Origin: Astrocystis sublimbata
Lineage: Eukaryota > Ascomycota > Sordariomycetes > Xylariales > Xylariaceae
Assembly: GCA_022453515.1 (NCBI GenBank)
Contig: JAJNNY010000052.1
Coordinates: 62,001 to 126,000 of the forward strand
Direction of reading: 5' to 3'
Length of the DNA stretch: 64,000 bases
Part shown: in pieces, positions 59,264 through 64,000 of the stretch
Numbering within the stretch: the first letter of the stretch is position 1
Layout: each line of letters starts with the position of its first letter
Made by a program: the position numbers and the translations under genes
Notes under the pieces: model-generated
Database searches by the model: none
Told to the model about the DNA's origin: nothing
The model's input: the letters and a program-made list of their open reading frames with translations, nothing else

Positions 59264-59586
59264 CTTGATAAGCCTGAGTTGAGTGCTTCGACACTGAGGA
59301 CTTTGGGAGCCGAAGAGGCAGACGACCAACAATCTTATTGTTGTTAGACATGAGGTCACTTCGTTTCACATAGTCATTTTGTTGACCGTAGTACCTGTTG
59401 CACGAAGCCCTCCACTTGGCGGTAAGTGTCCAGCAAATCACACTTATCTCACTGGCGCTAGGACAAAGAGTGAATAGGCATTTCAACCGAGGCTTTACTT
59501 TACGTATGTCATTCCACTGACTCTTCGACCAAGTCCTGTGTCTACCGCCACCTACACTTCGTCAACCTTAGGCTACTAAACGCACA

Positions 59587-61045
59587 ATGACGCCCAGATT
59601 CTTCACTTGCTCGGTCCCGGAATGTGGAAGGCCAAGCGTCAGGTCAGTCGATGGCTGCGATAGCTGCAAACGCTACTTGTGCCTCACTCACATATCTCCT
59701 TCTTTCCACCGGTGCAGCGGTGTAAGAGAACCTAGCCTAGTTTTCCTTCTATTAGTTTGCGGCGGCTCAAGATTCGATATTAATACGACTGGACTGGCAG
59801 ATCTTAGACGATGCAGCCTGGGAGTCGCAGATTGTGAGCGAGATCGACGGTCTCCGGTCTCAGATCAACGATACGGCCGTATGCGAATATGCGTCCAGGC
59901 TGAATGGCGGCAGGAGTTGCTACGTCGAGCACTCTTCTGGAGTCGGGCCAGGCGCCCTCATGGGATGCGCCAACTATCATGCCTGCATCCGCTTCGATGA
60001 CGGCTCTCCCTCGTGGCTTCTACGCGTCCCTCGAGTGACGAGCTTCGCCGTCGGGTTTCCAGTTCTGTTGGCGGACTACCTGATACGCAGCGAGTACGCC
60101 ACCTTGAAGTTTCTCGAAACTACGGCGGTGCCGGCGCCTCGGGGTTTCGGTTACGGTACACGTGGCAACGGGACTGACCACGGTGTCGGCGTAGGCTTCC
60201 TTCTCATAGAAGAACTACCGGGACGACCATGGACCGGTGAAGGAGTGTCTGGCAGTAACGCCACAGACGAGGAGAAGATGAAGATCTGGAATGCGGTTGC
60301 GGATATCTTGGCCGAGTTAGAAAGGCATCCGTTTCCGAAGGCCGGGTCTTTGTGCGTCAATTCATGCAGCATCGAGGTGTCGGCAGTGGCGAGCGACAGA
60401 TTTGTCGTCCTCGATCCGGAAGGGCCATTTGATACCCCAACTGCTTATTATACTGCGTTTGCCGAGCAGTACCTGGCGTTGATTGCGGATGGCCAGCTCT
60501 ACACGGAGTACACTGTCGATGCGTATCTGGTGTACCGCTTTCTGAAAGATAACGCAGCAGTTCAGCTGGCCCAGCAACAAGACACAGAAGCACAGGTTTC
60601 GGAGACATTCTTTCTGAAGCACGTCGACGACAAAGGCGACCACTTACTGGTAGACGAGAAGCTCAACATCACGGGCATCATCGACTGGCAGATGGCGCGT
60701 GTTGTACCTCGGCGTGAAGCCTTTGGCCCGTCACTTGTTACTGCCGATATGGGTGCACTGTGCAGTGGTAAGGTGTCGCTCAGCGTCGATGATGTGGCAT
60801 TAGCGGGTGCACTGAGAGAAAGGGGGTCTCCAGAGCTAGCCAACTACATGGGGGATGAAAAAGTGAGGAGGTTCTTCTGGGGTCTGGCTTTGGAGCCCAA
60901 ATGGTCGTACGCTCTGCCGTTGGCAAATGCAATACTCAACGTCTTCGGGGTCGACCAAGATTGGACGACGTGGAGAGAGACGGCGCTGCGAGAATATGAG
61001 ACTGACGAGCGCTTGAGAGCCCTTATTCACTGTAGTTGTCACTGA
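59587..61045 (+). CDS. APH-like kinase with N-terminal Cys/His finger
   Basis: Two exons (59587-59721 and 59801-61045) encode 459 aa. Exon 1 is nearly all a compact zinc-binding-like segment: CSVPECGRPSVRSVDGCDSC, then KRYLCLTHISPSFHRC. Exon 2 is an aminoglycoside/choline-kinase-like fold: SWLLRVPRVTSFAVGFPV (the Lys/Arg region), IEELPGRPW (hinge), the catalytic loop FLKHVDDKGDHLLVDE with H319 and D321, and the Mg-binding IIDWQMARVVPR with D340. In the catalytic loop the usual Asn is replaced by His326, as in many fungal members. These proteins are widespread and expanded in filamentous ascomycetes, and their substrates are unknown; antibiotic resistance should not be assumed. The intron lies exactly between the finger and the kinase domain. 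Confidence 0.82.
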
Positions 61046-61779
61046 AAAAAAAAAGAATCATAAAAACAGCGACTGGATAGAATAGGGCGTCGGTTGGTAA
61101 GAGTTATGTATTGCAGTAAATCCAAAGTAACTAAATGAAAAACAACGAGTGTTGACTGACTTCAATTCCACGTTTTGTCTTGGGCATGGCATGTAGCTAC
61201 AACCGACCCCCGCGTGCCCCGACACGCCCCGACTTCCCAGGAGGCCGGTTCATGATATTATAGTGGACCTCCAGGGGTATGCATGCAGATGGGGCAGATG
61301 GGCTTGTGTAAAAGCGGGGCTAGCGCTGGCTAAAAGTGGAGGCTAAGACAGAACCAGGCTCGCCAGGTATTGCGTAGGCACCTAGGCAGGTAACTTTCTG
61401 GGCCTCGGCGCGTTGGACAGTCCTGACCTCAGTGGACGGGCCAACCTTGAACTTGGGTGCTTGGCACTGTCGGCTCGCTCGCTCGTACACATGGGCATGA
61501 AGTAACCATCAACCGCTTCAACTCGGCAGCTCAGCACACGAGAGTCGGGCTCAGACTTCTGTCAGAGTGATCGATGTAGCTACGTCAGCCCGACCTGAGG
61601 CGAAAGAACCGGGGGTCTCTTCCTCCTACACCACCGAGACATACCTCCATCACTACCTCCTACGAGTATAGCAAGCACCACATTCATTCCCTTGCCCAAG
61701 ACGACACACCCGATACACCCTCCGTCTTGCGCCACGTACCTCCGATATCGAATCGCAGCTCGAACCTCATTCTGCAAAG
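61046..61779. promoter_or_regulatory. Intergenic region upstream of the TM9SF gene
   Basis: About 730 bp without a supported gene. A short A-run follows the APH-like stop codon. The last about 180 bp before 61780 are rich in CCTCC/CACC words, which fits a promoter and 5' untranslated region. Confidence 0.5.
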
Positions 61780-63937
61780 ATGGCGGGAGCAATGCGCAGC
61801 AGCAGCAGCAGCTGGGCGTCGCTGTCGTCGTTTCTCGCCATCGTCTCCCTCGTCGTCTCTCAGGCGCAAGCGTTCTACATCCCGGGTAAGTAGTCCTACT
61901 GTGGCTGCGGCGGCGGCGCAATACGAAACCGGCACCTAATCACCTCGTGGCCTAGGCTGGTCCATCAAGAGCTACAAGGAGGGCGAGCACATCCCCCTGA
62001 TGGTCAACAAGGCCTACTCCGACAACACCCAGCTCCAATACGCCTACTACGATCTCCCCTTCGTCTGCCCCCCTGCCGGCAGGTCCCATGCCTCCGGTTT
62101 CCTCAGCGGCCAGAGCATATCCTTGAACCTCGGCGAGGTTCTGCGTGGCGACCGCATCGTCATCTCCGATCTCGACTTGACCGTCGGCCACGACAACACC
62201 TGCAGTCATCTGTGCGATCGCAAGCTGAGCAGGAAGGATCTTGAGCGCGCGCAGGAACTGGTCAAGGATGGCTATGTTGTTGAATGGATCGTCGACAACC
62301 TGCCAGGCGCCACCAGCTTCGTTACCGTCGACAAGACCCAGAGATACTACGCCGCCGGCTTCAAGCTCGGCTTCACCAAGTACGATCCGAGCACCGGCAA
62401 GCCGCACTACTACCTGAACAATCACCACACCATCCTTATCCGCTATCGTCCCGCCCCGGGTCGAGCCGGCGAGAGCGGTGGCAAGGTCATCGTCGGTTTC
62501 GAGGTCTACACCAAGAGCATTGGTCCCAACAGCAAGCGCGAGAATGGCTGCCCCGTCGAATTGCAAGATGTCGAAGAGAACTTCGAGTTATACCTACCAC
62601 CGGAGAAGAGCAAGGACGCTTCGCTGCAGGAACAACATGCCGATACCGAAGACGACAACGATGAAATGATCACCGTTCCTTATTCCTACTCGGTGTACTT
62701 CCGCGAGGATACTTCGGTCGAGTGGGATAAGCGTTGGGACCTATACTTCGTAAACCAGGAGGACCGAGGGTCGAGGATCCACTTACTCGCTATCATCAAC
62801 TCCTTGATTATCTGCGGACTGCTGAGCGGCCTCGTCGCCATGATTCTGTCCAAGACGATCCGAACTGACATCAAGGGGCATAAAGAGGGCTCTGTGGAAA
62901 GCGGTCGCGCTAAGAGGGTAGAGAAACACGGCGGCGTGGACGACCCCCTGAACGACGCCTCCGAAGACGAGGCCCTCGAGGATGTGACCGGTTGGAAGCT
63001 GTTGCATGGCGATGTTTTCCGCCGCCCGAAATACGGACACCTGCTCGCCCCCTTGGTCGGTTCAGGCACCCAGGTCATATTCATGGCTTTCGGCCTGATC
63101 TTCCTCAGCGCCGTTGGGGTCCTAAACCCAAGTTTCCGGGGCGGCTTTCTCAGCTTCGGATTCGGCCTCTTCGTGACCGCCGGTGTCTCCTCGGGCTACT
63201 TCTCCGCCAAGGTATACAAGGGCTTTGGCGGCGTCAACTTCGGCAAGAACGCGCTGATCACAGCCTCCTTCTTCCCCGGCCTCCTTTTCACCCTTGTTTT
63301 CATACTGAACCTGTTCGTCTGGGCGCAGGCCTCGAGTACCGCCATTCCGTTCAGCACCCTCCTTGCCATGGCCCTGCTTTGGCTGTGCATCCAGGTCCCG
63401 CTCGTCTATCTCGGCTCCTGGTTCGGCTACGCCAAGACGGCCGCGTGGGAGAACCCGACCAAGACCGCCCCCGTGCCCCGCCAGGTGCCGCCGCAGTCGT
63501 GGTACATCAAGAGCCTGCAGTCGATCCTACTCGCCGGGCTGGTGCCCTTCACGGTGATCTTCATCGAGCTGATCTTCGTGTTCCAGTCGGTGTGGCAGGA
63601 CAAGAGCAGCTTCTACTACGTCTTCGGCTTTTTAGGCGTCGTCTCGCTCATCCTGATCGTCACGGTGGCCGAGGTCACCGTCGTCACCATCTACGTCCAG
63701 CTGTGCGCCGAGAACTACCACTGGTGGTGGCAGTCGTTCGCCGTCGGCGGCGCCAGCGCCCTCTGGGTGTTCCTGTACAGCATCTGGTACTACTTCTTCA
63801 AGCTGCACATCACGGGCTTCGTGAGCTCCATGCTGTTTTTTGTCTACAGCTTCATGGCGTGTTGTATCTACGGCCTGCTGACGGGGACGGTCGGCTTCCT
63901 TTGCGTCTATGCGTTTATACGGAAATTATATGCGTAA
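61780..63937 (+). CDS. TM9SF/EMP70 family nonaspanin
   Basis: Two exons (61780-61885 and 61956-63937) encode 695 aa. A signal peptide (SFLAIVSLVVSQAQA, with a short Ser repeat from AGC codons before it) is followed by FYIPGWSIKSYKEGEHIPL, a hallmark of the family. Next come a lumenal domain of about 250 residues and nine hydrophobic segments, from HLLAIINSLIICGLLSGL to CIYGLLTGTVGFLCVYAF. Other hallmarks are GWKLLHGDVFRRPKYGHLLA, the SYFSAK-like block GYFSAKVYKGF, and IELIFVFQSVWQ. The C-terminus is FIRKLYA. Members act in the Golgi and endosomes in membrane-protein sorting, adhesion and copper homeostasis. Which of the yeast paralogues (EMP70, TMN2, TMN3) it matches cannot be settled here. 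A C19 homopolymer starts 24 bp after the stop. Confidence 0.92.
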
Positions 63938-63960
63938 GATAACCATGCCCCTCTTCCTTG

Positions 63961-63979
63961 CCCCCCCCCCCCCCCCCCC
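63961..63979. repeat. C19 homopolymer
   Basis: Nineteen consecutive C residues just 3' of the TM9SF gene, probably in its 3' untranslated region. Confidence 0.95.
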
Positions 63980-64000
63980 ACCCTTGTTACTTGCTCTGTT

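Larger units (their letters stand above)
57908..59586. other. Intergenic, AT-rich, with tRNA-like relic and small Cys-rich frame
   Basis: About 1.7 kb. Positions about 58070-58760 are AT-rich with little coding potential. A tRNA-like 3' half lies at 58766-58835 and a possible small Cys-rich reading frame at 59123-59263 (minus). Nothing else is recognised. Confidence 0.5.

Noticed and set aside
59587..61045. Aminoglycoside resistance gene
   Set aside because: The kinase fold is shared by large fungal families of unknown substrate; the N-terminal finger and His at the catalytic Asn position do not fit bacterial resistance enzymes.
62992..63942. 316-codon plus-strand frame overlapping the TM9SF gene
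   Set aside because: Arg/His/Pro-rich out-of-frame reading of the conserved membrane domain; GC-rich third positions keep it open.

Overview
The window reads as nuclear DNA of a filamentous ascomycete, most likely a Sordariomycete. Genes are spread over both strands. Nearly all are split by short introns (about 50-170 nt) with GTAAGT-like donors and, where I looked, CTAAC/CTGAT-like branch sites. Several families are typical of moulds: a Zn2Cys6 regulator, a GH7 cellulase, an Ish1 stress protein, fungal APH-like kinases and a CSC1 channel. Gene models were assembled by joining open frames at splice sites that keep the frame; exon positions are given in each entry. No operon, CRISPR array, intact transposon or secondary-metabolite cluster was seen.

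Left part (1-16.9 kb): a seven-exon Zn2Cys6 transcription factor (minus); a WD40 subunit of the THO/TREX mRNA-export complex (THOC3/TEX1, minus); RIC1 (Rab6-type GEF, plus) diverging from it; an AT-rich gap; and a large four-exon membrane protein of unknown function (plus).

Middle part (18.4-32.4 kb): an NmrA/isoflavone-reductase-like gene broken by a 14-bp tandem duplication. It converges on a membrane-anchored pepsin-like (A1) protein that carries an in-frame TAG and has lost its catalytic motifs. Then come a GNT1-type GlcNAc transferase, an Ish1/Msc1 protein of about eight repeats, and an acidic nuclear protein that resembles IFH1/CRF1.

Right part (36-64 kb): a kinesin with a large motor insertion and a KEN box; a GH7 cellobiohydrolase-like enzyme; hamartin (TSC1); a DJ-1/PfpI protein with three RRxS sites in an insert; mitochondrial ribosomal protein uL23m; a METTL4-type MT-A70 methyltransferase; a CSC1/OSCA channel; a tRNA-like relic; an APH-like kinase with an N-terminal Cys/His finger; and a TM9SF/EMP70 protein at the right edge.

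Most genes are unlinked housekeeping functions (mRNA export, Golgi trafficking, TOR signalling, mitochondrial translation, cytoskeleton) mixed with accessory genes. No new multi-gene system is evident. The most interesting signals are the two broken genes next to each other, many short perfect tandem duplications (7-14 bp), intron positions that repeat with the Ish1 repeats, and scattered CCTAGG-type palindromes between genes.
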